NCBI GenBank assembly: GCA_947176965.1
Contig: CAMWSU010000008.1
Location: 1 to 54,776 of the forward strand
DNA length: 54,776 nucleotides
Source of the DNA: an uncultured Lachnospiraceae bacterium
GTDB lineage: Bacteria; Bacillota; Clostridia; Lachnospirales; Lachnospiraceae
Direction: 5' to 3'
How positions within the stretch are numbered: position 1 is the stretch's first letter; the number at the start of each line of letters is the position of its first letter. A program made the position numbers and the translations under genes. Below are positions 27,897 through 35,516 of this stretch, piece after piece. Under the pieces are notes generated by a model. The model made no database searches. It was given only the letters and a program-made list of their open reading frames with translations, and had not been told where the DNA came from.

Positions 27897-28427
27897 TTAT
27901 TTTGCATAATTGACAAAATCCTGCGGAATCAATTCGTAATCAACGGCGGACTGCCATTCTCCAAGCTGATCCTGCCATGAATTTTCTCGAACCCGGAGCT
28001 TTTGAAAGCCCAACTGCTCGTAAACATGCTGAGCCCTTTGATTGTTGAGATTCGTGTCGAGAATGATCTTCTCATATCCCAGATCGTGAAATAACGATGA
28101 AATCAGCATACTGAGCAGCTTTTTGCCAAGGCCTTTATCATGCAGCGAAAAATCGCAGATTTTGATGCCGATCTCAGCAGTATGACTGCCAATATTACGG
28201 TAATTCATTTCGCCGATCGGAACTTTGGCAAGTTCGATCATTAAGCGCCTGCCGGAATCATCGCTGTCAGCCTCCAAGTCTTCGGCAATGTCTGCCGCGG
28301 TCTGTCCAAGCCCGTTCGGAAAACCGGCGTGAGCCATCACGGTTCCGTCATTCCACCATGCCGCTAATTGTCCGGCATCCTTCGTTGCTGCATTTCTGAT
28401 CGTCAGATTTTCAAATTGTAGGTACAT
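27897..28427 (-). CDS. GNAT family N-acetyltransferase
   Basis: The protein has 176 residues from the start whose complement is at 28425-28427; GGGAGG precedes it by eight bases on the minus strand, and the longer frame to 28547 is not needed. The acetyl-CoA binding motif is visible as LHDKGLGKKLLSMLI, followed by LDTNLNNQRAQHVYEQLGF, the classical RimJ/RimL-like beta-alpha end of the fold. The acceptor substrate is unknown. It stands alone on the minus strand, with a possible short upstream reading frame. Confidence 0.85.
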   Translation of the reverse strand: MYLQFENLTIRNAATKDAGQLAAWWNDGTVMAHAGFPNGLGQTAADIAEDLEADSDDSGRRLMIELAKVPIGEMNYRNIGSHTAEIGIKICDFSLHDKGLGKKLLSMLISSLFHDLGYEKIILDTNLNNQRAQHVYEQLGFQKLRVRENSWQDQLGEWQSAVDYELIPQDFVNYAK

Positions 28428-28450
28428 ACTAAGCCTCCCTGCTTTGAGGG

Positions 28451-28507
28451 CTACGCGATCGTTACCCTCCTGATTTGTCTGTGGGTTACGTATACGGTAT
28501 GTCTCAT
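28451..28507 (-). CDS. Possible 18-codon leader peptide upstream of the GNAT gene
   Basis: An ATG (complement at 28505-28507) follows GGAGAGGAGG with a seven-base spacer, the best ribosome site in this stretch. It encodes MRHTVYVTHRQIRRVTIA and stops 23 bases before the GNAT start codon. The peptide has no known relative; the ribosome site is the main support. It lies in the 353-base gap 28428-28780, which otherwise holds the GH4 operon promoter and operator. Confidence 0.35.
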   Translation of the reverse strand: MRHTVYVTHRQIRRVTIA

Positions 28508-28697
28508 GTGAATTCCTCCTCTCCATTCGTGTCATGTCGTTTTGCAAACGTCCGAGTACGACGTATAAATCATTATAAGTGATGTGGTGTTGACGTTCAA
28601 TAGGAAACGAGAATTTTCAGAGTAAGTGCAGCAGAGTGCTGCATTTCACTTGAAAATTCTTGTAAATTGTTTTATAGAAAGAAAAAGATTTAGATGC

Positions 28698-28740
28698 TTG
28701 CTTTTTGTAAATGAATATGTTATGCTAATGATAACATATT
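28698..28740 (+). promoter_or_regulatory. Promoter and palindromic operator of the GH4-nagB operon
   Basis: TTGCTT (28698-28703), 17 bases, TATGCT (28721-28726) form a promoter. A perfect 10-bp dyad AATATGTTAT / ATAACATATT (28714-28723 and 28731-28740, spacer 7) covers the -10. A protein bound here would block RNA polymerase, so repression is likely; the ROK gene of the operon is one candidate regulator. Confidence 0.65.
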
Positions 28741-28780
28741 TAAGAATGTTAAAAAAGTAGCGCATAATGGAGGGTTGAGT

Positions 28781-30085
28781 ATGAAGCTTGTGATCATCGG
28801 CGGGGGCAGCAGTTACACCCCGGAATTGGTAGAAGGAGTGATATTACACAGGGAATCTCTGCCTGTGAAGGAGATCGTGCTGATCGATGTGCCGGAGGGA
28901 GAGCAGAAGGTGCGGATTAATACCGCGTTCGCAAAGCGCATGCTGAAAAAAGCGGGACATGAGGCAGATGTCCGCTATACGTTTGACCGCATGGAGGGGC
29001 TTTCAGGTGCAGCGTTTGTCATTACGCAGCTTCGCGTCGGAGGACTTGACGCACGGGAAAAGGATGAGCGGATTCCGTTAAAATATGATATGATAGGACA
29101 GGAGACAACGGGAGCGGGCGGCTTTTTTAAGGCACTGCGCACGATTCCCGTGATACTGGATATTTGCCGGGATATGGAGAAGGTGTGCCCGGATGCATGG
29201 CTCATCAATTTTACCAATCCGGCGGGTATCGTGACGGAGGCAGTCTTAAAGCATACGAAAGTGCGCTGTATCGGTCTTTGCAATGTTCCGATCAATATGC
29301 GCCATGACGCAGCGGAGCGGCTGCAGGTATCTGCGGAGGATTTGGACTGCCGTTTTATCGGACTCAATCATTTGAGCGTGATGACGCACGCGTTTTACCA
29401 GGGAGAAAACAGAATACACGAAGCGCTTCAGGCCGGAAACGAAGAAAGCATTGTAAAAAATATCGAAAAAAATGACGGGATGGATGATATGGCAAGAGAG
29501 CTTGGCTGTATGCTTTCCCCATATCTGCAATATTTTTATTTCGAGAGGGCGTCTCTGCAGCACGAAAAGCAGGAAGCGCTCGGGTTGGAAGGTACGCGTG
29601 CCGTTCAGGTGAAAAAAGTAGAACAGAATTTGTTTACCTGCTATCAGGATGAGCAGCTGGATGAAAAGCCGGAGGCGCTTGCAAAGCGCGGCGGCGCGAG
29701 ATATTCGGAGGCGGCGATCAATCTGATCGACAGTATTTATCACGACAGGAGGGACGTACAGGTCGTTGATACCTTAAACAGAGGAACGATCGGGCAGCTT
29801 GCGGACGATGCCGTGATCGAGACAAACTGTGTGATTGGAAAAGACGGGGCGACGCCGCTTGCGGCGAAGGAGTTTCCGCCGATCTTTTTAGGGCTGATGG
29901 AGCAGGTCAAGGCGTATGAGAGCCTGACCGTTGAGGCGGCAGTGGAAGGTGACAGAAACAAGGCGCTGCTTGCGCTCATGCATCATCCGCTTGTGCACGA
30001 AATGCCGGATGCACGCGCGATGATGGAAGAGATGATGGAAGCGCACAAACCATATCTTCCTGCTTTTTTCAAGGCAGAGTCGTAA
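28781..30085 (+). CDS. GH4 family 6-phospho-beta-glucosidase-like glycosidase
   Basis: The protein has 434 residues from the ATG at 28781, seven bases after GGAGG. GH4 enzymes are NAD- and metal-dependent: the NAD site KLVIIGGGSSYTPELVEG is at the start, and the metal-binding segment GLCNVPINMRHDAAERL with its Cys is present. The combination ETTGAGGFFKALRTIPV is typical of 6-phospho-beta-glucosidases. With a BadF-type kinase, a ROK protein and NagB behind it, a phosphorylated amino-sugar disaccharide (for example from chitobiose) is a plausible substrate, by inference. It acts in the cytoplasm. Confidence 0.9.
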   Translation: MKLVIIGGGSSYTPELVEGVILHRESLPVKEIVLIDVPEGEQKVRINTAFAKRMLKKAGHEADVRYTFDRMEGLSGAAFVITQLRVGGLDAREKDERIPLKYDMIGQETTGAGGFFKALRTIPVILDICRDMEKVCPDAWLINFTNPAGIVTEAVLKHTKVRCIGLCNVPINMRHDAAERLQVSAEDLDCRFIGLNHLSVMTHAFYQGENRIHEALQAGNEESIVKNIEKNDGMDDMARELGCMLSPYLQYFYFERASLQHEKQEALGLEGTRAVQVKKVEQNLFTCYQDEQLDEKPEALAKRGGARYSEAAINLIDSIYHDRRDVQVVDTLNRGTIGQLADDAVIETNCVIGKDGATPLAAKEFPPIFLGLMEQVKAYESLTVEAAVEGDRNKALLALMHHPLVHEMPDARAMMEEMMEAHKPYLPAFFKAES

Positions 30086-30207
30086 AGAGAAGCTGGGAGA
30101 ATGTAAAGAACGGACAAGGGAAAACGCCACGGAATCCAGATTGTGAAGTGCGTGTAAAGCGTTTTTAGGAAAAGACATGAGAGGCAGATCAGAAACGGAG
30201 GATGGCA

Positions 30208-31260
30208 ATGTATGTGATGGGGGTCGATGCGGGCGGCACAAAGACGCGCTGCATGATTTGTGATGAAAAAGAGCATATCGTCGGCAGGGGGGAGGCGGGA
30301 GCCGCCCAGCACCAGATGTACGGGATCGCACAGACGAAAGAGAATCTTACGCTTGCCGTGGAGCGGGCGCTTACGCAGGCAAAGCTTTGTCTTTCGGACA
30401 TTTCCTACGCGGTTCTCGGCATGTCGGGCGCGGACGGTGAGGATGATTTTGCGCTGCTCATCCCGACGGTGGGCGAGGTGTTGCTCGACGTGCCGTATGA
30501 AGTTTTGCATGATTCGTGGATCGGTCTGCGCGCGGCGCTGGGCGGCGCGGCAGAGGGGCCGACAGAAAGCGGAGCGGCAGAGGGAAGTGCCGCGGGTGAG
30601 CCGACAGAAAGCGGAGCGGCAGAGGGCAGAACGGCGGACGGCTGCCCGGCAGGAAATGGCGAAAGGAAAGGCGTGATAGAGGGCGTGGTGTCCATTTGCG
30701 GCACGGGCGCGGCGCATGCGGGCATGAATGGACGGGGCGAGCGGTTGACGCTTAGAAATCTCGATTATATAACGGGTAATTGCGGCGGCGGAGCGGAGCT
30801 GTGCGAGAGGGCACTTCACTATGCATTCCGGTCCGAGGAGGGGACGTATGACAAATCTCTGTTAGAAGAACTCATTCCGCCCGTGTTTGGAGTAAAGACC
30901 ATGGAGGAGGTCTGCGGTCTGATCAAAAACGACGGACCGAATGAGAAACAGCGCTACAGCATCCCGATCGTTGTTTTTGAAGCGGCGAAGCGCGGAGACG
31001 CGGTTGCGGCAAAGCTGCTGTCCGACATGGGAAGGGAAGAAGGGCGTTATGCTGCCGCTGTCATAAAGAGACTTGAAATGACGGAGAAAAAGGTTCCCGT
31101 CGTATTGATAGGAAGCCTGTTTCAGACAGGGGAGCGTCTGTTGATTGACGCGTATATGGAACAGGTACATAGGGCAGCGCCGCAGGCATATCCTGTCATC
31201 CTAAAAGAAGAGCCGGTTTTGGGCGCAGTCCGTTTTGCGCTTGATAAAATGGTGCGGTAA
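30208..31260 (+). CDS. BadF/BadG/BcrA/BcrD family ATPase, probable N-acetylglucosamine/N-acetylmuramic acid kinase
   Basis: The protein has 350 residues from the ATG at 30208; GGAGG ends six bases before it, while the ATG at 30202 touches the site. The ASKHA phosphate-binding start YVMGVDAGGTKTRC and the later VVSICGTGAAHAG and NCGGGAELCERAL mark an acetate-and-sugar-kinase fold of the BadF group, which includes MurK of Clostridium acetobutylicum, a MurNAc/GlcNAc kinase. A low-complexity insert with a duplicated PTESGAAEG unit (about residues 115-150) interrupts the fold between the first and second phosphate loops. The gene lies between GH4 and ROK in one operon. Confidence 0.82.
   Translation: MYVMGVDAGGTKTRCMICDEKEHIVGRGEAGAAQHQMYGIAQTKENLTLAVERALTQAKLCLSDISYAVLGMSGADGEDDFALLIPTVGEVLLDVPYEVLHDSWIGLRAALGGAAEGPTESGAAEGSAAGEPTESGAAEGRTADGCPAGNGERKGVIEGVVSICGTGAAHAGMNGRGERLTLRNLDYITGNCGGGAELCERALHYAFRSEEGTYDKSLLEELIPPVFGVKTMEEVCGLIKNDGPNEKQRYSIPIVVFEAAKRGDAVAAKLLSDMGREEGRYAAAVIKRLEMTEKKVPVVLIGSLFQTGERLLIDAYMEQVHRAAPQAYPVILKEEPVLGAVRFALDKMVR
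30559..30626 (+). repeat. Duplicated 26-bp unit inside the kinase gene
   Basis: Identical 26-base copies at 30559-30584 and 30601-30626 (period 42) keep the frame and add PTESGAAEG twice. The flanks are also Gly/Ala/Glu-rich. Confidence 0.88.
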
Positions 31261-31274
31261 AAAGGAGTGCGGAT

Positions 31275-32405
31275 ATGGCACAGAATAAGGAACGGACGGG
31301 GAAACCCGCCCTGATGAAGGAATTAAATATCGGTCTGATCATGGATGCGCTGCAGAATAAGGGACGGGCGACACGCGTGGAGCTTGCCGCACTCACGAAC
31401 TTAAGCCAGCCGACCGTAAACATGCTGATCGGGGAGCTGGTGAAAGAGCAGGCGGTCATCAGTCTCGGTATTGCCGAGTCAACGGGCGGCAGACGGGCGG
31501 AGCTGTTCGCGCTCAACAGCAAACGTGCCGCACTCGCCGCTGTTTTGATCAAAAAAGATGTGATAGAGGCGGTAGTGACGGATCTGGAGTTACATGTGGA
31601 ACTGCGTGAGAAGCGCTTGTTGGACCAAGGAGCATCCTGTACAGAGGAGTTGATGTCGCTGCTTCATATGCTTTTTGAAAAGAGGACCGAGATACGTGCG
31701 CTCTGCATCGGCGTGCCGGGGTCGGTGTCGGCGGACGGCGAGGTGTTCTCCATTCCGACAATTCCCGAGTGGGAACATTTCGGCTTAAAAGAATATCTGG
31801 AGAGCAGATTTTCTGCGTCGGTCTGTGTCATGAATGATATGAATGCGATTGCGGCCGGATATCTGCTGGGCAGTGCGGAGCATGCACAGAGTTTTGTTTA
31901 CCTGCATGCGGAGGGAGCCGAGGTGGGTGCCGGTATTGTGATCGACGGCAAATTGTATTCGGGATTTCGCAGTTTCGCGGGTGAGGTCGGGAGCATGCTG
32001 CTCGGAAAGGCGAAGCGGGATGCGGGAAAAGAAGCACCGGAGCCGGATACGGGAACGGTAACTTCGGCTACGGGTGAACCACATACAGGTGGAGAACTGC
32101 ATACAGGGTTTGCAGGGATCAGCGTAGAGGGGCGGATGCTTTCTGATGCGGGTAAAAGCAATCGCGCAGCGATTCTGACTTCGACGGTTATCAATCTGAT
32201 CTGTGTGCTCAACCCGGAAGAAATACTGTTCGGCGGTGATATAACGGAAGAAATGATGCGGGATATATTTGGGGGATGTTGTGCTTATTTACCTGAATCG
32301 GTGTTGCCGCGATGTCAAATGGTTTCCAACTATATAGAGGATTATTTCAATGGATTGTGCAGACAGGGGCGCGAAATATTGAGCAGGCACATACGGATTG
32401 TGTGA
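31275..32405 (+). CDS. ROK family transcriptional regulator, zinc motif missing
   Basis: The protein has 376 residues. An N-terminal winged helix (about 12-80, GRATRVELAALTNLSQPTVNML) is fused to a ROK sugar-kinase-like domain, as in NagC/XylR/Mlc regulators; phosphate-loop-like VGAGIVIDGKLYSGF is present. The usual ROK zinc motif with three Cys after GEIGH is absent: here GEVGSMLLG runs into a Thr/Gly/Glu-rich insert (about 240-280) with two short HTG repeats. So zinc binding and sugar sensing may be altered. It follows the kinase gene by 14 bases and likely controls this operon. Confidence 0.82.
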   Translation: MAQNKERTGKPALMKELNIGLIMDALQNKGRATRVELAALTNLSQPTVNMLIGELVKEQAVISLGIAESTGGRRAELFALNSKRAALAAVLIKKDVIEAVVTDLELHVELREKRLLDQGASCTEELMSLLHMLFEKRTEIRALCIGVPGSVSADGEVFSIPTIPEWEHFGLKEYLESRFSASVCVMNDMNAIAAGYLLGSAEHAQSFVYLHAEGAEVGAGIVIDGKLYSGFRSFAGEVGSMLLGKAKRDAGKEAPEPDTGTVTSATGEPHTGGELHTGFAGISVEGRMLSDAGKSNRAAILTSTVINLICVLNPEEILFGGDITEEMMRDIFGGCCAYLPESVLPRCQMVSNYIEDYFNGLCRQGREILSRHIRIV

Positions 32406-32538
32406 GCGGGCGTGGGAAAATGCAAAAATTGAACGGTGTTCAAATGCTTGCGGGAAAGGTATAGTAAGCTTCGCGTGGGCTGAATGAGCATCGGTATGAT
32501 TGGAGAGCAAATGATTTTGAGAGGAGCGTGGGTATTAT

Positions 32539-33267
32539 ATGAAAATTATCAGAGCGACGGATTATAAGGACATGAGCCGCAAAGCGGCAAATATCATTTC
32601 AGCGCAGATCATCATGAAGCCAAACTGCGTGCTGGGACTGGCGACAGGATCCACGCCGATTGGCGCATACGAGCAGCTTGTCGAATGGTATCGGAAGGGA
32701 GATCTTGATTTTTCTGCTGTCACAACGGTCAATCTGGATGAGTATAAGGGCATTTCGAAGGATAACGAACAGAGCTATTACTATTTTATGTGGGAAAAGC
32801 TTTTTTCCAAGGTAAATATCAATCCGAGCCGGACGTTTCTGCCTGACGGCATGGAGCCGGACAGCGAAAAGGCATGCAGCGATTACAACCGTATCATTTC
32901 CGAAGTCGGGGGCATTGATTTACAGCTTCTCGGTCTGGGGCATAACGGGCATATCGGCTTTAATGAGCCGGGTATGGCGTTTGAGGCGCAGACGCATTGC
33001 GTGAAGCTGACCGAATCGACGATGAAGGCGAATCAGCGCTTTTTTGCGTCGATGGAGGATGTGCCGCGGCAGGCGTACACGATGGGAATCAAGACGATCA
33101 TGCAGGCAAAAAAGATTGTGGTCGTGGTGAGCGGTGAGGACAAGGCGGACATCTTGAAAACGGCATTTTTCGGTGCGATCACGCCGGGGGTGCAGGCATC
33201 CGTGCTACAGCTTCACAATGATGTTACGATCGTGGCGGACGAAGCGGCGCTCTCCAAAGTGGAGTGA
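32539..33267 (+). CDS. nagB: Glucosamine-6-phosphate deaminase
   Basis: The protein has 242 residues, the normal length for Firmicutes NagB. Signature parts are LGLATGSTPIGAYEQL near the start, TVNLDEYKGI with the catalytic Asp, and LGLGHNGHIGFNEPG with the catalytic His and Glu. It converts glucosamine-6-phosphate to fructose-6-phosphate and ammonia. It closes the GH4-kinase-ROK-nagB operon. The deacetylase NagA, needed to feed it from GlcNAc-6-phosphate, is not in the window. GAGGAGCG precedes the ATG. Confidence 0.97.
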   Translation: MKIIRATDYKDMSRKAANIISAQIIMKPNCVLGLATGSTPIGAYEQLVEWYRKGDLDFSAVTTVNLDEYKGISKDNEQSYYYFMWEKLFSKVNINPSRTFLPDGMEPDSEKACSDYNRIISEVGGIDLQLLGLGHNGHIGFNEPGMAFEAQTHCVKLTESTMKANQRFFASMEDVPRQAYTMGIKTIMQAKKIVVVVSGEDKADILKTAFFGAITPGVQASVLQLHNDVTIVADEAALSKVE

Positions 33268-33271
33268 GACA

Positions 33272-33335
33272 GGCGGGCATATTGTATTAGAGAAAGGAAT
33301 AATCAGCTCTATACAATATAGCCCGTCTATTTTTT
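33272..33335 (+). terminator. Terminator of the amino-sugar operon
   Basis: A long stem 33272-33287 with 33311-33327 (one bulge, one wobble) carries an inner AGAG/CTCT closure and is followed by a T-run at 33330-33335. Confidence 0.8.
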
Positions 33336-33377
33336 GTGTTTTGATGAAATTAGATCTAAAATCAACAAAATGCAATA

Positions 33378-33405
33378 TTGACAAAAATAAAATTTCTATT
33401 ATAAT
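33378..33405 (+). promoter_or_regulatory. Promoter of the HNH-DGQHR pair
   Basis: Consensus TTGACA (33378-33383), 16 bases, consensus TATAAT (33400-33405). The start codon is 21 bases behind, with AAGGAGGT. Confidence 0.82.
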
Positions 33406-33426
33406 AGATCAAAAAAGGAGGTAATA

Positions 33427-33960
33427 ATGAAAAGAGAAATAAAAAAGATTCTGGATATGAATTATATACAGGAAGATTCAGTTATGCAGGCGCTTTACCA
33501 AGATATTCGGGAGATGTTTTTGGGAGAGATCATTACATATATGAAATCCGGTATGGAGCAGTATCTTGAGATACGGAAGATTTATTATAAGACGCCGGAT
33601 GATATTTTGGCAGTAAAAAGAATTGTTCAGAAAGTATGCGGAAAGACTTTGCCGGATGAGGATTTAACATGGTTGGACAAATGCATCAAAGCCTATTTTC
33701 ATAAAGGCACCAGACGCCAGCCAATTACGAAGGAAGAGCGAAGGCATCTTTGGGAAAAACAGGGGAGGTGCTGTGCAATTTGCAATCAACCGATTAAACT
33801 GCATGATCTGCATGTAGATCATATAGTTCCTTGGGATTATGTGGGGGATGAATTAGAGGATAACCTTCAAGCGTTGTGTGCAGATTGCAATGAGCGGAAA
33901 AGTAATCATGTGGCCTGCGCACTGCGTTATTTGTTTAGGGAGAAGAGAGGAGTGTCTTGA
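33427..33960 (+). CDS. HNH endonuclease
   Basis: The protein has 177 residues. The C-terminal HNH domain (about 108-165) has a zinc pair C116-A-I-C119, the core HVDHIVPWDY with H129 to H132, NLQALCADCNERKS with the N and the second Cys pair. The N-terminal 100 residues are helical and unrecognised. HNH nucleases cut DNA and are common in restriction and other defence genes. It is AT-rich compared with nagB in front, and its stop overlaps the next start (TGATG), so it is made together with the DGQHR protein. Confidence 0.88.
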   Translation: MKREIKKILDMNYIQEDSVMQALYQDIREMFLGEIITYMKSGMEQYLEIRKIYYKTPDDILAVKRIVQKVCGKTLPDEDLTWLDKCIKAYFHKGTRRQPITKEERRHLWEKQGRCCAICNQPIKLHDLHVDHIVPWDYVGDELEDNLQALCADCNERKSNHVACALRYLFREKRGVS

Positions 33961-35069
33961 TGAAAAGAGTGGAAGTATTACGGGTTCAGCAGTATGGTAC
34001 TGATTTTTATATTGGTAAGTATGATCCGAGAAGATTAGTGAAAATGGCGGATCGGAGCATTGATGTCGGTGATATTCAAGAGGCGCAGAGACCGTTAGAC
34101 AAAAAGCATCTGAAAGATATTTCCGACTATACCGGACCAAAAGAAAAGGGAATGCTGCCGGCATCCGTAATGATTGGTACGCGGGATAAGGATAAACTGA
34201 AATTAGAGAAGGAAATCGATGAACTAGGAAGAACGCAATATTTCATCCTGTTTCCAGATACACAGGAAGAATTGGAGCAATATGAAAATTGCATTGATAT
34301 TATTGACGGTCAGCATAGACTGTTTGCCTTTGATGACCGCTATCGCAACGAAGGGTTAAAAGATGATATGGTTTATGAAATGGCATTTTCCCTATTTATC
34401 ACGCCGGATCTTACGACAAGGCGCAGGTTGTTTACAATCACTAACGATATGCAAAAAGCTGTAAGCGGTAATTTGCTCTTATATCTTAGAAGTAAACTGG
34501 GGATGCTGAGGCCGGAAGAAGAACTTTATTTGCCATTAGTGCAGTCCTTGAATGCGGAGAACCGGTCCCCGTTAAAAGGACGAATCATTATGAATGCGGA
34601 GCGGATCCCGAAGGGTTATAAGGCAAAAGAGTTAATTAAAATTTTTGATAAAGCGAAAATCGGAGAAATTAAAATAGGAGAACCGGCAAGGAGGCTTTCC
34701 ATTGGTGAGCTGCTAAGTGTGGTCAGCGCTTATCTATCCGGCTGGGAAATGTATTATAGATTGTCTTATCAAAAACCGGGAAAAGAAACAATGACGAAAA
34801 TCAGCGGTTTGCGGTATGTGTTACATTTGTTTAATACCTTTTTTGATCATGCGCTACATTCACAAACGAAATTTACAGAGGAATTTGTGCAATCCGTGAT
34901 ACGAGAACTGGAAATGATAAAAGGACTTAAGGAAGGAGAAACATTATTTGATCGCTCTTTGGAATTCAGGGGTGAAGGAGCCACGGTGAAGATGGCTACG
35001 GATGATGCGGCGGAGCTGAAGGCATATCTTGATGGTAAATCGTCGGGAGGGTTTAATCCGTTGGTATAA
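33960..35069 (+). CDS. DGQHR domain protein
   Basis: The protein has 369 residues from the ATG at 33960, which shares one base with the HNH stop; GAGAGGAG is upstream. The motif IDIIDGQHRLFAF, with D116 to R120, is the hallmark of DGQHR proteins, a ParB-like group that includes DndB, the regulator of phosphorothioate DNA modification. The C-terminal half is helical and unrecognised. No dndA, C, D or E gene is near, so this is a separate HNH-DGQHR module. Function unknown; a role in DNA defence is inferred from the partner. Confidence 0.82.
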   Translation: MKRVEVLRVQQYGTDFYIGKYDPRRLVKMADRSIDVGDIQEAQRPLDKKHLKDISDYTGPKEKGMLPASVMIGTRDKDKLKLEKEIDELGRTQYFILFPDTQEELEQYENCIDIIDGQHRLFAFDDRYRNEGLKDDMVYEMAFSLFITPDLTTRRRLFTITNDMQKAVSGNLLLYLRSKLGMLRPEEELYLPLVQSLNAENRSPLKGRIIMNAERIPKGYKAKELIKIFDKAKIGEIKIGEPARRLSIGELLSVVSAYLSGWEMYYRLSYQKPGKETMTKISGLRYVLHLFNTFFDHALHSQTKFTEEFVQSVIRELEMIKGLKEGETLFDRSLEFRGEGATVKMATDDAAELKAYLDGKSSGGFNPLV

Positions 35070-35098
35070 TAACTGAATAAAAAATGACTGAATGAGAA

Positions 35099-35221
35099 AT
35101 GGAAGGTTCAGAACTGATTGAAAGTGTTTTGATCCATGATGGAATACAAATGTGTGTATTAGGATATACAGAGGATGAGATGAAACTCAGACTAAATCAT
35201 ATGATAGGAAGAGGGGATTGA
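35099..35221 (+). CDS. Possible 40-residue small protein after the DGQHR gene
   Basis: An ATG at 35099 opens a 40-codon frame beginning MEGSELIESVLIHDGI and ending HMIGRGD, with a believable acidic amphipathic composition and no odd codons. It begins 29 bases after the DGQHR stop, but its ribosome site is weak. It could be a third member of the module or a remnant. The 447-base gap 35070-35516 holds this frame, a promoter and the Rpn leader hairpin. Confidence 0.35.
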   Translation: MEGSELIESVLIHDGIQMCVLGYTEDEMKLRLNHMIGRGD

Positions 35222-35266
35222 TGATTTTAACTTACGAACATTTTTGGGCTTTTATACAAAATTTCC

Positions 35267-35295
35267 TTGACGTATGATACCAATATTTGTATAAT
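35267..35295 (+). promoter_or_regulatory. Promoter upstream of the Rpn-type gene
   Basis: TTGACG (35267-35272), 17 bases, TATAAT (35290-35295). It would give a leader of about 215 bases before the Rpn start codon. Confidence 0.68.
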
Positions 35296-35480
35296 CAGCA
35301 CAAAGCATATATTCTTTGATGGATTACGTTTCGATACAACAGGCAATCTTCGAAAAGATGATCCGTGTCAGACGGCATTCTGCCGCTTCTTTAATCTTAT
35401 CTTTTTCAATGCAATCTATGCTTTACCTACAAAACAAATTGAAAAGCATAGTGTATGAAAAAAGAAAAGAGACAGACTGA

Positions 35481-35511
35481 CTCCTGTTTTCGTGCACTAT
35501 GGGAACAGGAG
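35481..35511 (+). promoter_or_regulatory. Hairpin covering the ribosome site of the Rpn-type gene
   Basis: CTCCTGTTTTC (35481-35491) pairs with GGGAACAGGAG (35501-35511), 11 bp with two G-T pairs, loop of nine bases. The right arm contains most of the AGGAGG ribosome site for the ATG at 35517, so translation should be held back unless the hairpin opens. Confidence 0.68.
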
Positions 35512-35516
35512 GAAAA

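Noticed and set aside
35267-35458. 63-codon frame upstream of the Rpn-type gene
   Set aside because: Its start is a TTG that coincides with the -35 of a good promoter, and there is no ribosome site.
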